A stretch of DNA of 64,000 nucleotides, taken from assembly GCF_017254865.1 (NCBI RefSeq), contig NZ_JAFKCV010000013.1, positions 1 to 64,000 on the forward strand. The letters run 5' to 3'. Below are positions 41,401-50,994 of the stretch, piece after piece; the first letter of the stretch is position 1; each line of letters begins with the position of its first letter. The notes under the pieces are model-generated. The model was not told the origin of the DNA. It saw only the letters and a program-made list of their open reading frames with translations, and did no database searches. This stretch comes from Bowmanella dokdonensis (GTDB lineage Bacteria > Pseudomonadota > Gammaproteobacteria > Enterobacterales > Alteromonadaceae). The position numbers were made by a program, and so were the translations under genes.

Positions 41401-42163
41401 GGAAGAGGCAAAAAGCCTGTTCGCCGATGCCAATGCCATGCTGGATAGCTTTGAGCGCACCGGTGGGCTAAGGGCTAAAGGTGTAGTGGGGCTGTTTGCA
41501 GCAAACCGGGTCGGTGATGACGTGGAGATCTATGCCGACGACAGTCGTGAGGTTGTACTGGCCGGCACCTGCCATCTGCGTCAACAGACCGAAAAGCCTC
41601 AGTTTGCCAACTATTGCCTGGCTGACTTTATCGCCAGCAAAGAATCAGGCATAGGCGACTATATGGGGGCCTTTGCGGTAACCGCCGGCATCGGCGAGGA
41701 ACAGCTGGCACAGGCCTACAAAGATGCCGGGGATGATTACAATGCCATCATGGTCAAAGCCGTGGCTGACCGGCTGGCCGAAGCCTTTGCCGAGTACCTG
41801 CATGAAAAGGTACGTAAGGAAATCTGGGCCTATGCCCCGGATGAGAACCTGAGTAATGCCGAACTGATTCGGGAAAAGTACCAGGGCATAAGGCCGGCGC
41901 CGGGCTATGCAGCCTGTCCTGAGCATACCGAAAAGCAGAAGATCTGGGACTTATTGGAAGTTGAAGCCAATACGGGCATGCAACTGACCGAAAGCTATGC
42001 CATGTGGCCCGGTGCCTCAGTGTCTGGCTGGTATTTCGCCCATCCTCAGGCCAGATACTTTGCCGTGGCCCAGATCCAGGCCGATCAGGTGCAAGACTAT
42101 GCCAGACGTAAAGGCTGGGATCTCAGTACCGCCGAGAAGTGGCTGGCGCCGAACCTCGGTTGA
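38495..42163 (+). CDS. metH: Cobalamin-dependent methionine synthase
   Basis: 1222 residues. In order: homocysteine-binding domain with zinc cysteines ([16 protein letters not shown]), methyltetrahydrofolate domain ([16 protein letters not shown]), cap, cobalamin domain with the B12 ligand motif [10 protein letters not shown], and the C-terminal SAM-binding reactivation domain ([15 protein letters not shown]). The start is TTG at 38495 six bases after GAGGAAGG; no ATG is near. The pairing with metA under met boxes puts the first and last steps of methionine synthesis in one unit. No B12 riboswitch precedes it. Confidence 0.97.
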   Translation: MSQSSIEEALKKRILILDGAMGTMIQRCKLEEADYRGERFADWHSDIKGNNDLLVLTQPEIILDIHEQYLAAGADILETNTFNATSIAMADYDMQALVREINIEAARLARQAADKFSTPDKPRYVAGVLGPTNRTASISPDVNDPGKRNVSFDELVTAYEEATDGLMEGGADLILIETIFDTLNAKAAAFAVENVFDKRNERLPVMISGTITDASGRTLSGQTAEAFFYALDHIKPISFGLNCALGPDLLRQYVKEISDIAPCAVSAHPNAGLPNEFGEYDMDGDEMAVHIREWAQSGLLNIVGGCCGTTPEHIRAIATAVKDMAPRKPVTPQVSMRLCGLEPFVHSGGTEKASSSFVNVGERTNVTGSARFKRLILDGDYETALDVARQQVENGAQIIDINMDEAMLDSQAAMVRFLNLIASEPDISRVPIMIDSSKWTVIEAGLKCVQGKAIVNSISLKEGEDQFLQQARLIKRYGAAAVVMAFDEVGQADTEDRKFEICQRSYKLLTEKIGFAPEDIIFDPNIFAVATGIEEHNNYAVDFINATRRIKQHLPHAHVSGGLSNVSFSFRGNEPVREAMHSVFLYHAIRAGMDMAIVNAGQLGVYDDIPAELRDAVEDVILNRTEDGTDRLLELAPKYKGDGKAIEKETQEWRSWPVTKRLEHSLVKGITDFIEEDTEAARQEADKPLHVIEGPLMDGMNVVGDLFGEGKMFLPQVVKSARVMKKAVAYLQPYIEQEKSAGSSNGKILLATVKGDVHDIGKNIVAVVLQCNNFEVIDLGVMVPCEKILQTARELQVDMIGLSGLITPSLDEMVHVAKEMQRQGFELPLLIGGATTSKAHTAVKIEQNYHGPVVYVPNASRAVGVCQKLISQTHRVAFIEQLDREYDTVREQHARKQPRSKPVTLEQARANAFVAEFGDYRPVKPRQPGVHKVEADIATLRQYIDWTPFFLTWSLAGKYPRIFDDEVVGEEAKSLFADANAMLDSFERTGGLRAKGVVGLFAANRVGDDVEIYADDSREVVLAGTCHLRQQTEKPQFANYCLADFIASKESGIGDYMGAFAVTAGIGEEQLAQAYKDAGDDYNAIMVKAVADRLAEAFAEYLHEKVRKEIWAYAPDENLSNAELIREKYQGIRPAPGYAACPEHTEKQKIWDLLEVEANTGMQLTESYAMWPGASVSGWYFAHPQARYFAVAQIQADQVQDYARRKGWDLSTAEKWLAPNLG

Positions 42164-42187
42164 TAGCTCTGCTGGAGCAGTGTTCAG

Positions 42188-42210
42188 AAAGGGAGCTATG
42201 CTCCCTTTTT
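42188..42210 (+). terminator. Terminator of metA-metH
   Basis: AAAGGGAGC (42188-42196) pairs with GCTCCCTTT (42200-42208) around TAT, followed by TT. Confidence 0.9.
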
Positions 42211-42256
42211 CATTTGATATGATGGTTGTAACGACTTCGTGAGAGTGGAACAAGCG

Positions 42257-42748
42257 ATGGCAATAACCCTTTTCGATCAGCAATTATTCACAGGACTTCT
42301 GCAGGGAGCAGCGCAGAGTACCCGTCGGCGTACCAATAAAAACCTGCATGCCAACCTTAATGATCCGGTACAACGGCTGTTTATCACCCTGATGCCGGAC
42401 TCTTATGTCAGGCCTCACCGACACAGCCAATTGGAAAAGTGGGAATGCTTCGTCATGATTCAGGGACAGCTGTCCTTTTTGATTTTTGACCAGAATGGCA
42501 AGTTAACGGCTCGCCACGAACTTAGTGCACAGGGTCCTTTGCGGGGCCTGGAAATCCCGCCTGATACCTGGCACGCAGTGGTGCCGGGTGAAGAGCCCGC
42601 CATATTTTTTGAGGTCAAACAGGGACCTTACCAGGTGACCACTGATAAGGATTTTGCTGACTGGGCACCGGCAGAAGGGGAAACCGCAGTACCAGCTTTT
42701 CTCGCCAGGCTCAAGGGGCTGAATACCGGGGAGCAAGCCCATGGATAA
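42257..42748 (+). CDS. WbuC-family cupin protein
   Basis: 163 residues. It has the cupin metal motif PHRHSQLEKWECFVMIQGQL and the later PPDTWHAVVPGEEPAIFFEV, the pattern of WbuC-family cupin-fold metalloproteins seen in O-antigen clusters. The N-terminal RRRTNKNLHANLNDPVQRLF is also typical. I chose the ATG at 42257; in-frame GTG codons at 42239 and 42245 are alternatives. The stop overlaps the next gene by 8 bases. The exact function is unknown; members are thought to act on sugars or small acids. Confidence 0.75.
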   Translation: MAITLFDQQLFTGLLQGAAQSTRRRTNKNLHANLNDPVQRLFITLMPDSYVRPHRHSQLEKWECFVMIQGQLSFLIFDQNGKLTARHELSAQGPLRGLEIPPDTWHAVVPGEEPAIFFEVKQGPYQVTTDKDFADWAPAEGETAVPAFLARLKGLNTGEQAHG

Positions 42749-43331
42749 GCCTTTCAGTCAGGCCTGTGAGAATAATAAAGGGCCCATTCTCGAATTCCTG
42801 AAGGTTCGCCTATCCAGTCACAGGCACCTGCTGGAAATCGGCTCAGGCACGGGGCAGCACGCGGTTTTTATGGCACCGCAATTGCCTGACCTCATCTGGC
42901 AGTGCAGTGATATGCCTGGTAATCACCAAGGGATTAACGCCTGGATAGAGGAGTATCCTGCCACTAACTTAAAACGTCCGCTGTCCTTTACCATCGGCCA
43001 GGATCCCTGGCCGGCCGGTGACTTTGATGCGGTTTTCACTGCCAATACCACACATATCATGCAGGTAGAGGAAGCCCGTCTGATGCTGCAAATGGTGGCC
43101 GACAACCTGCCGCTGGGCGGGGTATTCTGCCAGTATGGTCCCTTTAATATCGATGGCCAGTATACCAGTGACAGTAACCAGGTCTTTGATCAGCACCTTA
43201 AAGCTCAGGGCTGTGGTGGTATTCGGGACATTCAGGAATTGAAGGACTGGCTGGAAGAAACGGATCTTATTTTTATGCAGCGGGTGCAGATGCCGGCCAA
43301 CAACCAGTTACTGGTTTGGCAGAAAGGTTAA
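42741..43331 (+). CDS. DUF938 family SAM-dependent methyltransferase
   Basis: 196 residues. HLLEIGSGTGQHAVFMAPQL is motif I, and FDAVFTANTTHIMQVEE plus GGVFCQYGPFNIDGQYTSDS match the DUF938 family, whose substrate is unknown. Its ATG overlaps the cupin gene by 8 bases, so the two are translated together. No other gene in the area suggests the acceptor. Confidence 0.82.
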   Translation: MDKPFSQACENNKGPILEFLKVRLSSHRHLLEIGSGTGQHAVFMAPQLPDLIWQCSDMPGNHQGINAWIEEYPATNLKRPLSFTIGQDPWPAGDFDAVFTANTTHIMQVEEARLMLQMVADNLPLGGVFCQYGPFNIDGQYTSDSNQVFDQHLKAQGCGGIRDIQELKDWLEETDLIFMQRVQMPANNQLLVWQKG

Positions 43332-43373
43332 GGCAGACAGGTCTGTTCTGCGCCCCTTGGATCTAGCAGGGTC

Positions 43374-44192
43374 TTACTGGACTGTAAGTTCAAATTCAAC
43401 CAGGGACGCCAGCCACAATTGATAGTAATGGTCAGGAACGTTTTGCTGGCGATAGAGTTCGGCGATCTTACCTTCCCTGTTTAACTGCCCGACTTGTTTC
43501 AACAGGTTCTGGCAAAAATGCAAAAAGTCAGGGTTGTCTCTCAGTCCCATCAGATGCATGGCTGTGGTCAGCTCCGGTATCGGGGTGGCTTCCAGACACT
43601 CGGTGGTTTTTCCAGCGGTCAACCTTGAACAGTGGTAAGCAAGTTGTGAACGGGGATAGGCGATAAAATCCAGCCGGCCACCTTGTAGCATGCCAAACAA
43701 CTGGCCGGTATCGACTGTGGTGTAGAGCCGCTCGAAACCGGCTGATTTTAGTAGGGCATGCTGTACTGAGCCCTGGATGGTGCCTACCAGGGCTGTAGCT
43801 TTGTCAATCTGTTGCCAATGATTCCTGGCATGGTTGGCAAAGCTGTAAAGATTGGTATGGGTAATGGCCAAAGGAGGGCTGAATACTGCCCATTTTCGAC
43901 GAGACTCTGTGGCGATGGCGGCAAACACAGCATCGACCTTGCTTTGTTTCAATTGTGTGATTGCCCAGGCCCAGGGCAGCTCCACCAGTGTGATTTCCAC
44001 AGCCATTCGCTGACTGGCCATTTCCACTACTTTCCAGCCCAGAGTGTAATCTTGAGGAACACTCAGCTTGTCGTCATGATTATCACGGATTGCCAGGATA
44101 AAATCTTTTGCCGCCAGGGTCGGACTTAACAGCATAAACAGCAACCCCAACAGGATAACCACAAGCAGCATTCTGAGATGGTGATGACGCAT
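43374..44192 (-). CDS. Periplasmic solute-binding protein, family 3 type
   Basis: 272 residues from the ATG at 44192; a TTG seven codons upstream (44213) is a weaker choice. A hydrophobic leader (MLLVVILLGLLFMLLSPTLA) precedes the binding domain (DFILAIRDNHDDKLSVPQDY, VDAVFAAIATESRRKWAVFS, GRLDFIAYPRSQLAYHC). Like the protein at 35759-36502 it has no linked permease genes. It could be a stand-alone sensor of polar amino acids or similar, but the ligand is not known. Confidence 0.76.
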   Translation of the reverse strand: MRHHHLRMLLVVILLGLLFMLLSPTLAAKDFILAIRDNHDDKLSVPQDYTLGWKVVEMASQRMAVEITLVELPWAWAITQLKQSKVDAVFAAIATESRRKWAVFSPPLAITHTNLYSFANHARNHWQQIDKATALVGTIQGSVQHALLKSAGFERLYTTVDTGQLFGMLQGGRLDFIAYPRSQLAYHCSRLTAGKTTECLEATPIPELTTAMHLMGLRDNPDFLHFCQNLLKQVGQLNREGKIAELYRQQNVPDHYYQLWLASLVEFELTVQ

Positions 44193-44247
44193 GGGAATAC
44201 CGGATGGCTGCAATCTCTACACTATAGCAGCCAAACGCTATACCTGT

Positions 44248-45390
44248 TTAAGCCGACCTGAAGGGTAACAGGCTCTGTGCGGCTCGTTTGTACTGCGCCA
44301 GATGCAGCTTCTCCTGTTGCAGGAAATGCCCGACGGCCTGGTGAAAGTCGGCGTGGGCCAGCCAGTGCAGGCTGTAACAATCCGTGGGTTCGAAGCCCCG
44401 TTGGATTTTATGCTCTCCCTGGGTCCCCGGATTGAAACAGTGCAGACTTTGCTCGATGCAAAACTCTATGCCCTGGTAGTAGCAGACTTCAAAATGCAGA
44501 CAGTCGATTTCTTCCAGTCCGCCCCAGTAACGGCCATACAGATGGTGCTGGTCAAACAGCATCAGGGCAGAGGCGATGAACCTGCCCCTTCTGAAGGCCT
44601 GGACCAGGAGCAACTGGTCGCTGAGTTGTTCACGCAGGGACTGGAAAAAAGCCTGGTTCAGATAGCCGTTATGACCGGAGCGTTTCAGATAAGTATGCTG
44701 ATAGCAGTGATAAAATGTGGCGATATCTTCGGCACTGATGTCTGCGCCGGTCAGCCGGCGGCATTCGATCCCCTCTCGTTGAAGACGGCTGCGTTCCTTT
44801 TTAAGGTTTTTGCGTTTTCGTGAACTGAAGGTGGCGGTAAAGTCATCGAAGCTTTGGTAGTTGTGATTGAACCAGTGGAACTGTACCGATTGTCTCTGCA
44901 TCCATCCATCTGCCAACAGGTATTTACTGGCCTGCTTATCGTCAAATAAAATATGCAAGGAGGAATAGCCCTGTTGACGTGACAGGTGTTTTAAAGCTAG
45001 CTGAACCTCTGGCCATATCAGACTTTCCTGATAATCCTGGCTGAGCAGCAGCCGGGGGCCGGGGACCGGTGTAAAGGGGACTGCGGCAACCAGCTTGGGG
45101 TAATAGGTCAGGCCATGTCGGGTATAGGCTTCGGCCCAGGCAAAATCAAACACATATTCCCCATAGCTGTGACTCTTGACGTACAGGGGCATCAGACCGA
45201 TCAGCTTCTGCTGATCCTTGACCAATAGATGCCGCGGGCGCCAGCCGGTCCCGGGCCCCACAGAGGCAGACTCTTCAAGGCTCAGCAGAAAACCCGGCTG
45301 CAGGAAGGGGCCGGCATGACGGGCCAGGTCTGTCCAGGCGTTTGGATCGATATGTATCGCACTGTCGACAAATTGCAGGCTGGGCTTCAT
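44248..45390 (-). CDS. DUF482 / FemAB-like GNAT acyltransferase
   Basis: 380 residues. The pattern YGEYVFDFAWAEAYTRHGLT, YYPKLVAAVPFTPVPGPRLL, FSSRKRKNLKKERSRL and LYGRYWGGLEEIDCLHFEVC is the peptidogalycan/DUF482 family, related to GNAT and FemAB enzymes. Members often occur in proteobacteria, but no reaction is established. It is divergent from recX with 47 bases between the start codons, so the two promoters must overlap. Confidence 0.84.
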   Translation of the reverse strand: MKPSLQFVDSAIHIDPNAWTDLARHAGPFLQPGFLLSLEESASVGPGTGWRPRHLLVKDQQKLIGLMPLYVKSHSYGEYVFDFAWAEAYTRHGLTYYPKLVAAVPFTPVPGPRLLLSQDYQESLIWPEVQLALKHLSRQQGYSSLHILFDDKQASKYLLADGWMQRQSVQFHWFNHNYQSFDDFTATFSSRKRKNLKKERSRLQREGIECRRLTGADISAEDIATFYHCYQHTYLKRSGHNGYLNQAFFQSLREQLSDQLLLVQAFRRGRFIASALMLFDQHHLYGRYWGGLEEIDCLHFEVCYYQGIEFCIEQSLHCFNPGTQGEHKIQRGFEPTDCYSLHWLAHADFHQAVGHFLQQEKLHLAQYKRAAQSLLPFRSA

Positions 45391-45437
45391 GCTTTGATAT
45401 TAATAAATGGCAAAATTCAGCTTCAGGTGCGATCACT

Positions 45438-45893
45438 ATGACAGACTCGGATCGTAAGATCATCCGCGAGACCCTGGCCTCCTTACTGGCAAGACGTGAG
45501 CACAGTCAGGCTGAGCTGATGCAGAAACTTGTCGCAAAGGGATTGGACGGGACGCTTTGTCAGGAACTGATCCAGGAATATGCACAGCGGGACTGGCAAT
45601 CAGATCGTCGTTTTGCCGAGGGTTTTGTGCGTCAGCGCATCGCCAAAGGCCAGGGGGAGGTGAGAATCCGTGCGGAGCTGCGTCAGCGCAAGATCTGTGA
45701 TGGGCAAATCCAGCAGGCGTTGCAGGCGGTCCCGGTGGATTGGTACGAACTTGCCCGCGGACTTTATCAGAAGAAGTACACCCAGCCGGCCAGGGACTGG
45801 AAAGAGCAACAAAAACGCGCCAGATACCTGCAATACAAGGGCTTCACCTCTGAGCAGATCCGCTATGCCTGTGACTGGGAGTCAGGGGAATGA
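45438..45893 (+). CDS. recX: Recombination regulator RecX
   Basis: 151 residues from the ATG at 45438 with AGGTG upstream; an in-frame ATG at 45342 would run into the divergent gene. The three-helix repeats are visible (LASLLARREHSQAELMQKLV, WQSDRRFAEGFVRQRIAKGQ, ARYLQYKGFTSEQIRYAC). RecX caps RecA filaments and blocks their growth. No SOS box was seen in front. It lies about 9.8 kb from recA but keeps its usual right-hand neighbour alaS. Confidence 0.9.
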   Translation: MTDSDRKIIRETLASLLARREHSQAELMQKLVAKGLDGTLCQELIQEYAQRDWQSDRRFAEGFVRQRIAKGQGEVRIRAELRQRKICDGQIQQALQAVPVDWYELARGLYQKKYTQPARDWKEQQKRARYLQYKGFTSEQIRYACDWESGE

Positions 45894-46097
45894 CGAATTT
45901 TTACAGGTTTGGCAGGCTCTTGTGCATGAAGCCCGCAAAACAGTGAAATTTTTACATAAAAGCCCCTGTTTTACTGCTGCAATGCACCTGACAGTCGCAG
46001 AGTTTTCATGCTATTGTCCCTGTCCAGCGACAGGTATGAACTATTCATCAATGCGGCCTGTGTTTGTCTTCAACCACGCATTTTCCCGGGATGTTAA

Positions 46098-48695
46098 ATG
46101 ACTATTAGCACTGCTGAAATTAGAAGCACATTTTTGGACTACTTTGCACGTCATGGCCATCAAAAGGTCTCCAGCAGCTCGTTGGTGCCGGCCGACGACC
46201 CGACACTGCTGTTTACCAATGCAGGCATGAACCAGTTTAAGGATGTGTTCCTGGGGGCAGAAAAGCGTGCCTACAGCAGGGCGGTGTCTTCCCAGCGTTG
46301 CGTGCGTGCCGGGGGCAAACACAATGATCTGGAAAATGTCGGCTATACGGCTCGTCACCATACCTTTTTTGAAATGCTGGGCAATTTCAGCTTCGGTGAT
46401 TACTTTAAAAAAGAAGCCATTGCTTTTGCCTGGGACTTCCTCACAAAAGAATTGAAGCTGCCCAAGGAAAAACTGCTGGTCACCGTCTATGCAGAAGATG
46501 ACGAAGCATTCGATATCTGGGAAAAAGACATCGGGGTGCCGAAAGACAAAATTATCCGTATCGGTACCTCCGACAACTTCTGGTCCATGGGTGATACTGG
46601 CCCTTGTGGTCCCTGTTCGGAGATCTTCTATGACCATGGAGAGCACATCTGGGGCGGCCCGCCGGGATCACCTGAAGAGGATGGCGATCGTTTTATCGAA
46701 ATCTGGAACCTGGTCTTCATGCAGTTCAATCGTCAGGCCGATGGCAGCATGGAGCGTCTGCCCAAGCCATCCATTGATACAGGGATGGGATTGGAACGTA
46801 TCTCGGCGATTTTGCAGCATGTGCACAGCAACTATGAGATAGACCTGTTCCAGGCGCTAATCAAGGCGGCTGCAAGGGTGACCGGCGCCAGTGACCTTGA
46901 AGACAAGTCCCTACGGGTCATTGCCGACCATATCCGGTCATGCAGCTTTTTAATTGCGGATGGGGTGTTACCCTCCAATGAAGGACGCGGCTATGTTTTG
47001 CGCCGCATCATTCGCCGGGCCGTACGCCATGGATATAAGCTGGGTGCCAAGAATGTATTCTTCTATCAGTTGGTCGCCGCCCTTGTCGGGCAGATGGGCC
47101 AGGCTTATCCTGAACTTAAAGAACAGCAGGCCAATATTGAACGGGTGCTGAAGGTCGAAGAAGAACAGTTTGCCCGTACCCTGGATCGCGGCATGCAGAT
47201 TCTCGGAGATGCCCTCAAGGAACTGAAGGGTGACACTGTTCCCGGCGAACTGGTGTTCAAACTCTATGATACCTATGGTTTCCCCGCGGATCTGACCAAT
47301 GATGTGGCCCGTGAGAAGGGCTACAAGATCGACGAAGCAGGTTTTGAAGCCGCCATGGCAGAGCAGCGTAAACGCGCTCAGGCCGCCAGCAATTTCGGTG
47401 CCGATTACAACACCCAACTCACAAGCATGGCCAGCTCGGATTTTACCGGCTATGAAGCAGAAGCCGGTCATGCCAGGGTGCTTGAGTTGTTCAATCTGGA
47501 CAAGGCTGTCGATGAGCTCTCGACCGGCGAGCAGGGAATGGTGGTGCTGGATAACACGCCTTTCTATGCCGAGTCCGGTGGTCAGGTAGGAGATACCGGC
47601 GTGCTGAGACTCCTCAACGGTGTATTTCGTGTCACCGACACTGTGAAGATTGGGGATGCTATTGCCCACAAAGGGGTTGCTGAAACCGGCATCAGAGTAG
47701 GGGATACAGTCGATGCACAGATTGATGCGCAGCGTCGTCAGGCAATTAAACTCAATCACAGTGCGACCCATTTGCTCCATGCAGCCTTGAAGAAAATTCT
47801 GGGGCCTCATGTGAACCAGAAAGGTTCACTGGTCGACCCGGAACGCCTGCGTTTCGATTTTTCCCATTTTGAAGCGGTCAGCAAAGAGCAGGTCAGGCAA
47901 CTGGAAGCGCTGGTTAACCAGCAGATCCGTGAGAATCATTCACTGGGTACCCAACTGATGGAACTGGACGCCGCCAAGGCTGCCGGTGCCCAGGCCTTGT
48001 TTGGGGAGAAATACGACGAGCAGGTCCGGGTGGTATCCATGGGGGAATTTTCCATGGAGCTTTGTGGCGGAACCCATGTGGAACGCACCGGCGATATCGG
48101 CCTGTTTCGTATCACCAGCGAGGGGGGGATTGCCTCCGGTGTGCGACGCATTGAGGCTGTAACGGGGGAAGCGGCGCTGACTTACACTCAACAGCAAAGT
48201 CAGCAGTTGATGGCCCTGGCGGGCATGCTGAAATCTGATGTGCAGACCCTGCCGGATCGTATGACACAACTGCTGGACCAATCAAAAGCCCTGGAAAAAG
48301 AGCTGCAGCAGCTCAAGCAGAAACTGGCCAGTCAGGCCGGATCCGATCTGCTCTCACAAGCGTATGAAGTGAAGGGCGTCAAGGTTTTGTCCTCTAAGCT
48401 CGAAGGTATCGAAGCCAAGTCCCTGCGGGATCTGATGGACAGTCTGAAGAACAAGCTGGGCTCCGGCATCCTGCTGCTGGGAGTGGCTGAGAGTGACAAA
48501 GTCAGCCTGATTGCAGGGGTGACAAAGGATTTGACCGGCAAAGTCAAAGCCGGGGAACTGGTCAACTATGTTGCCCAGCAGGTGGGCGGCAAAGGCGGTG
48601 GTCGTCCTGATATGGCGCAGGCGGGCGGCACACAACCGGAAAAACTGGATGAAGCGCTGGCGTCTGTGTCGACATGGCTACAGGATAAGCTATAA
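46098..48695 (+). CDS. alaS: Alanyl-tRNA synthetase
   Basis: 865 residues. Class II catalytic motifs [17 protein letters not shown] and TGMGLERI; the editing domain zinc site [11 protein letters not shown] with CGGTHV; and the C-terminal oligomerisation domain ending in [13 protein letters not shown]. It charges tRNA-Ala and clears mischarged Ser and Gly. The gap from recX is 204 bases and contains no other gene. Confidence 0.98.
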   Translation: MTISTAEIRSTFLDYFARHGHQKVSSSSLVPADDPTLLFTNAGMNQFKDVFLGAEKRAYSRAVSSQRCVRAGGKHNDLENVGYTARHHTFFEMLGNFSFGDYFKKEAIAFAWDFLTKELKLPKEKLLVTVYAEDDEAFDIWEKDIGVPKDKIIRIGTSDNFWSMGDTGPCGPCSEIFYDHGEHIWGGPPGSPEEDGDRFIEIWNLVFMQFNRQADGSMERLPKPSIDTGMGLERISAILQHVHSNYEIDLFQALIKAAARVTGASDLEDKSLRVIADHIRSCSFLIADGVLPSNEGRGYVLRRIIRRAVRHGYKLGAKNVFFYQLVAALVGQMGQAYPELKEQQANIERVLKVEEEQFARTLDRGMQILGDALKELKGDTVPGELVFKLYDTYGFPADLTNDVAREKGYKIDEAGFEAAMAEQRKRAQAASNFGADYNTQLTSMASSDFTGYEAEAGHARVLELFNLDKAVDELSTGEQGMVVLDNTPFYAESGGQVGDTGVLRLLNGVFRVTDTVKIGDAIAHKGVAETGIRVGDTVDAQIDAQRRQAIKLNHSATHLLHAALKKILGPHVNQKGSLVDPERLRFDFSHFEAVSKEQVRQLEALVNQQIRENHSLGTQLMELDAAKAAGAQALFGEKYDEQVRVVSMGEFSMELCGGTHVERTGDIGLFRITSEGGIASGVRRIEAVTGEAALTYTQQQSQQLMALAGMLKSDVQTLPDRMTQLLDQSKALEKELQQLKQKLASQAGSDLLSQAYEVKGVKVLSSKLEGIEAKSLRDLMDSLKNKLGSGILLLGVAESDKVSLIAGVTKDLTGKVKAGELVNYVAQQVGGKGGGRPDMAQAGGTQPEKLDEALASVSTWLQDKL

Positions 48696-48835
48696 TCCGG
48701 CGCTAATCCGAGGTCAGTTTCTGAGGTGACAACAGGAACAGGGAATGGCTGCTACGGAATTCTTTGGTGAAATCAGAGGATTACGCTAGGTTTATGGTAG
48801 GGAACTGATTGGACTAACGGAACAGGAGCAAGCGA

Positions 48836-49045
48836 ATGCTTATATTGACCCGTCGTGTGGGAGAGACCCTGATGATAGGTGACGAAGTGACCGTCACCGT
48901 TTTGGGTGTCAAAGGAAATCAGGTGCGGATTGGTGTGAACGCGCCAAAAGAAGTGTCCGTGCATCGTGAAGAAATCTATATGCGTATACAGGCTGAGAAG
49001 AACTCTCAATACCCTGGTCAGGACGCTGACGACGACAACGCGTAA
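48836..49045 (+). CDS. csrA: Carbon storage regulator CsrA
   Basis: 69 residues: [39 protein letters not shown] with the RNA-binding Arg44, and a short acidic tail. CsrA binds GGA motifs in mRNA leaders and controls carbon storage, motility and biofilm. AGGAGCAAGCG lies before the ATG. The alaS-csrA-tRNA-Ser order is typical of gammaproteobacteria. Confidence 0.97.
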   Translation: MLILTRRVGETLMIGDEVTVTVLGVKGNQVRIGVNAPKEVSVHREEIYMRIQAEKNSQYPGQDADDDNA

Positions 49046-49051
49046 GGATAG

Positions 49052-49076
49052 AAGGCTGGGTAACCGGCCTTTTTTA
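49052..49076 (+). terminator. Terminator of csrA
   Basis: AAGGCTGG pairs with CCGGCCTT (one G-T pair) around GTAA and is followed by a run of T. Confidence 0.88.
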
Positions 49077-49226
49077 TAGCAAATCACGCCCTCATAATTA
49101 CTCAGTTAACTTCGGTTTAAAATGGCGTTCCCGGCGCGATTAGTGATAAAAATCTGCATTAGCCGGTGAAATTCCAGCCAATTGTCTGAATACTCATCAG
49201 ACGTACAGTAGAGACCTAAAAAAGGT

Positions 49227-49262
49227 TTGACTTCGCCCACTGAATCATTAAACTTCCGCCCC
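49227..49262 (+). promoter_or_regulatory. Promoter of tRNA-Ser / tRNA-Arg
   Basis: TTGACT (49227-49232), 16 bases, TAAACT (49249-49254), followed by a GC-rich discriminator (TCCGCCCC), as in promoters under stringent control. It ends just before the tRNA-Ser gene. Confidence 0.65.
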
Positions 49263-49269
49263 ACATTGA

Positions 49270-49359
49270 GGAGAGATGGCCGAGTGGCTGAAGGCGCGCC
49301 CCTGCTAAGGGCGTATAGGTTAACCCCTATCGAGGGTTCGAATCCCTCTCTCTCCGCCA
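49270..49359 (+). tRNA. tRNA-Ser (GCU)
   Basis: 90 bases including an encoded CCA. The acceptor stem GGAGAGA pairs with TCTCTCC, the anticodon GCT sits in CCCCTGCTAAGGG, a long variable arm (TATAGGTTAACCCCTAT) marks a class II tRNA, and the T-loop TTCGAAT is standard. It reads AGC and AGU. Confidence 0.97.
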
Positions 49360-49389
49360 TTTCCCTGAAATGGCAAGATATTGAAGTAT

Positions 49390-49466
49390 GCGTGTGTAGC
49401 TCAGTTGGATAGAGTACCTGGCTACGAACCAGGCGGTCGGAGGTTCGAATCCTTCCACACGCGCCA
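49390..49466 (+). tRNA. tRNA-Arg (ACG), copy 1
   Basis: 77 bases with encoded CCA. The acceptor GCGTGTG pairs with CACACGC; the anticodon is ACG in CTGGCTACGAACCAG (the A becomes inosine, so CGU, CGC and CGA are read). The T-loop is TTCGAAT. It lies 30 bases after tRNA-Ser and shares its promoter. Identical in sequence to the copy at 50073-50149. Confidence 0.97.
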
Positions 49467-49468
49467 TA

Positions 49469-49516
49469 TAAAAGAAAAAGGCCCCAGCTCGAAAGAGCTG
49501 GGGCCTTTTTCTTTTA
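49469..49516. terminator. Terminator after tRNA-Arg copy 1
   Basis: A perfect 22-bp palindrome (49469-49490 with 49495-49516) with a GAAA tetraloop; the arms carry A and T runs, so it can act in both directions. Confidence 0.93.
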
Positions 49517-49580
49517 TGGCTTGTCGTGGGATGGGGGGCGAACCTCCTTAGGTTCGACAAAAATGCCAGGAGCATTTTTG

Positions 49581-49720
49581 AACATCGTTGCTTTCCAGGC
49601 GATGGCCCGCAGGGCGCTGGGCAGGGTGAAAACGGATTGAGAAACAGCCAACGGTTTTGCTGTTTCCCGTTTGAACGACCCGAGCTCTGCGAGGGGCTGG
49701 ACCGCCCAGCGTAATCCTTC
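49581..49720. repeat. 140-nt intergenic element, copy 1
   Basis: About nine in ten bases match 50341-50481, the segment behind the second tRNA-Arg gene. It contains an internal hairpin, GAAACAGC pairing with GCTGTTTC. Reading frames across the two copies are not kept in the same frame, so it is more likely a noncoding repeat or RNA than a gene. Confidence 0.75.
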
Positions 49721-49997
49721 CACCCCCAGTAAGGATTTCCCAGCCTGCCCCCCCATGGGCTGTCGTTCAGCCGGGCGGTGCTGAGCCCCTACAAAAACCG
49801 GCTTCACCCTACCACCCCGCACTACCGGCTAAGCACCAAGCTCAAAAGATCAAACTTTTCCCCTCGCGTCTTTGCGGATTCTGCGGAATAATCCAATCAG
49901 TAACTTTTGTGAAAAAGAGTTAGATAGCCAACTCTTTATGACCTGACTCTCAATATTAGCCGTCCTGAACTACGCTTCAGTTAAGCCAAAATGCAGG
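49721..49997. other. Intergenic stretch between the tRNA-Arg modules
   Basis: No gene, tRNA or clear promoter seen. It has G/C-rich short repeats near 49730-49830 and an AT-rich part after 49880 leading to the promoter at 49998. Confidence 0.4.
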
Positions 49998-50030
49998 TTG
50001 ATTTTACCCGCCATCCGTGTAAAATGCGCC
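49998..50030 (+). promoter_or_regulatory. Promoter of tRNA-Arg copy 2
   Basis: TTGATT (49998-50003), 16 bases, TAAAAT (50020-50025), then the GC-rich discriminator GCGCC. The second tRNA-Arg therefore seems to have its own stable-RNA type promoter, about 40 bases before the mature tRNA. Confidence 0.65.
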
Positions 50031-50072
50031 CTCGCTTCAGGGGAGAACCCTTGATAACCGATTTGAAAGTAC

Positions 50073-50149
50073 GCGTGTGTAGCTCAGTTGGATAGAGTAC
50101 CTGGCTACGAACCAGGCGGTCGGAGGTTCGAATCCTTCCACACGCGCCA
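50073..50149 (+). tRNA. tRNA-Arg (ACG), copy 2
   Basis: Same 77-base sequence as copy 1: acceptor GCGTGTG / CACACGC, anticodon ACG, T-loop TTCGAAT, encoded CCA. The identity continues a few bases past CCA into the terminator arm. Confidence 0.97.
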
Positions 50150-50151
50150 TA

Positions 50152-50197
50152 TAAAAGAAAAAGGCCCCGCTCGACAGAGCGGGGCCTTTTTCTTTTA
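50152..50197. terminator. Terminator after tRNA-Arg copy 2
   Basis: A perfect 21-bp palindrome (50152-50172 with 50177-50197) with a GACA loop, closely related to the one after copy 1. Confidence 0.93.
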
Positions 50198-50340
50198 TAT
50201 CGATGCGCGGGGACGGGGTAATAACCTCCGCAGGTTCGACTAACTCGTCAGGAACGAAGTAATTCGCAACCTCCTTGTCGCTCACCTGCTGCGCAGGCCA
50301 GCTAAAGCTGTTCTGATTTGCTCCGGGCAAATCTTGGTGG

Positions 50341-50481
50341 AACATCGCCGCTTTTTTAGGCGATGGCCCGCAGGGCGCAGGGCAGGGTGAAAACGGAACA
50401 AGAAACAGCCAACAGTTTTGCTGTTTCCCGTTTGAACGACCCGAGCTCTGCGAGGGGCTGGACAGCCCAGCGTAATCCTTC
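50341..50481. repeat. 140-nt intergenic element, copy 2
   Basis: Second copy of the element at 49581-49720, again behind a tRNA-Arg and its terminator. The spacer between terminator and element is longer here (about 145 bases instead of 65). The internal GAAACAGC / GCTGTTTC hairpin is kept. Confidence 0.75.
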
Positions 50482-50737
50482 AACGCCTTAGCAGCGCCTT
50501 GCTTCAAGTTAACCATTCGATCCCGGAGTGTATTGATCTTGCCTTATACGACGATGCTAGACGAGACTTGTCTTCCCAAAACCCACATCGTATTGGGTAA
50601 ATAGGTCGATTCGCCTAAATATCCGTTTTAAACGAATAATTAGTAATTTCATATGGCTTTTTAGGCGGAGGGTCCAGTTGTCTTTTACAGATCAGCATGT
50701 TACTTATCTGGGCACCTGAAACTATAGTCAAGCTGAT
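50482..50737. other. Intergenic region upstream of oadG
   Basis: No gene seen. AT-rich from about 50580, with a GGCG/CGCC-flanked motif near 50610-50670. It should hold the oadGAB promoter, but I found no convincing -35/-10 pair. AAGCTGAT directly before the oadG ATG is a weak ribosome site. Confidence 0.35.
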
Positions 50738-50983
50738 ATGGATCCCAACGTCACGTCATTATTACAGGATGCCGCATTGCTGCTGTTGGTGGGAATGGTG
50801 GTGGTCTTTGCCTTTCTCAGCCTATTGATTGGTGTAGTTAACCTTATCAGTTGGATTTGTGGCAGATTGCCCGAGCCAGTCCAGCCGGTCCATGAGCTGA
50901 AGCGACTTTCTCCCAGTGTCGGGCCGTCCCCGGCCGTCGTCGCAGCCATTACTGCTGCCGTACACAAATATCGTCAAGAATAA
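50738..50983 (+). CDS. oadG: Oxaloacetate decarboxylase gamma subunit
   Basis: 81 residues with one N-terminal membrane helix ([20 protein letters not shown]) and a short cytoplasmic tail ending [14 protein letters not shown], the form of OadG. It anchors the alpha subunit to the beta subunit of the sodium pump. oadA follows 11 bases later and oadB after that, the usual GAB order. Confidence 0.92.
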   Translation: MDPNVTSLLQDAALLLLVGMVVVFAFLSLLIGVVNLISWICGRLPEPVQPVHELKRLSPSVGPSPAVVAAITAAVHKYRQE

Positions 50984-50994
50984 CAGGAGCTCCC

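Noticed and set aside
49106..49575. Minus-strand frames across the tRNA genes with EREGFEPS and RVEGFEPPT peptides
   Set aside because: These are familiar false proteins from antisense tRNA sequence.
49514..49822. A 102-residue minus-strand frame over the 140-nt element
   Set aside because: The second copy of the element does not keep this as its long frame, so it is more likely a noncoding repeat.
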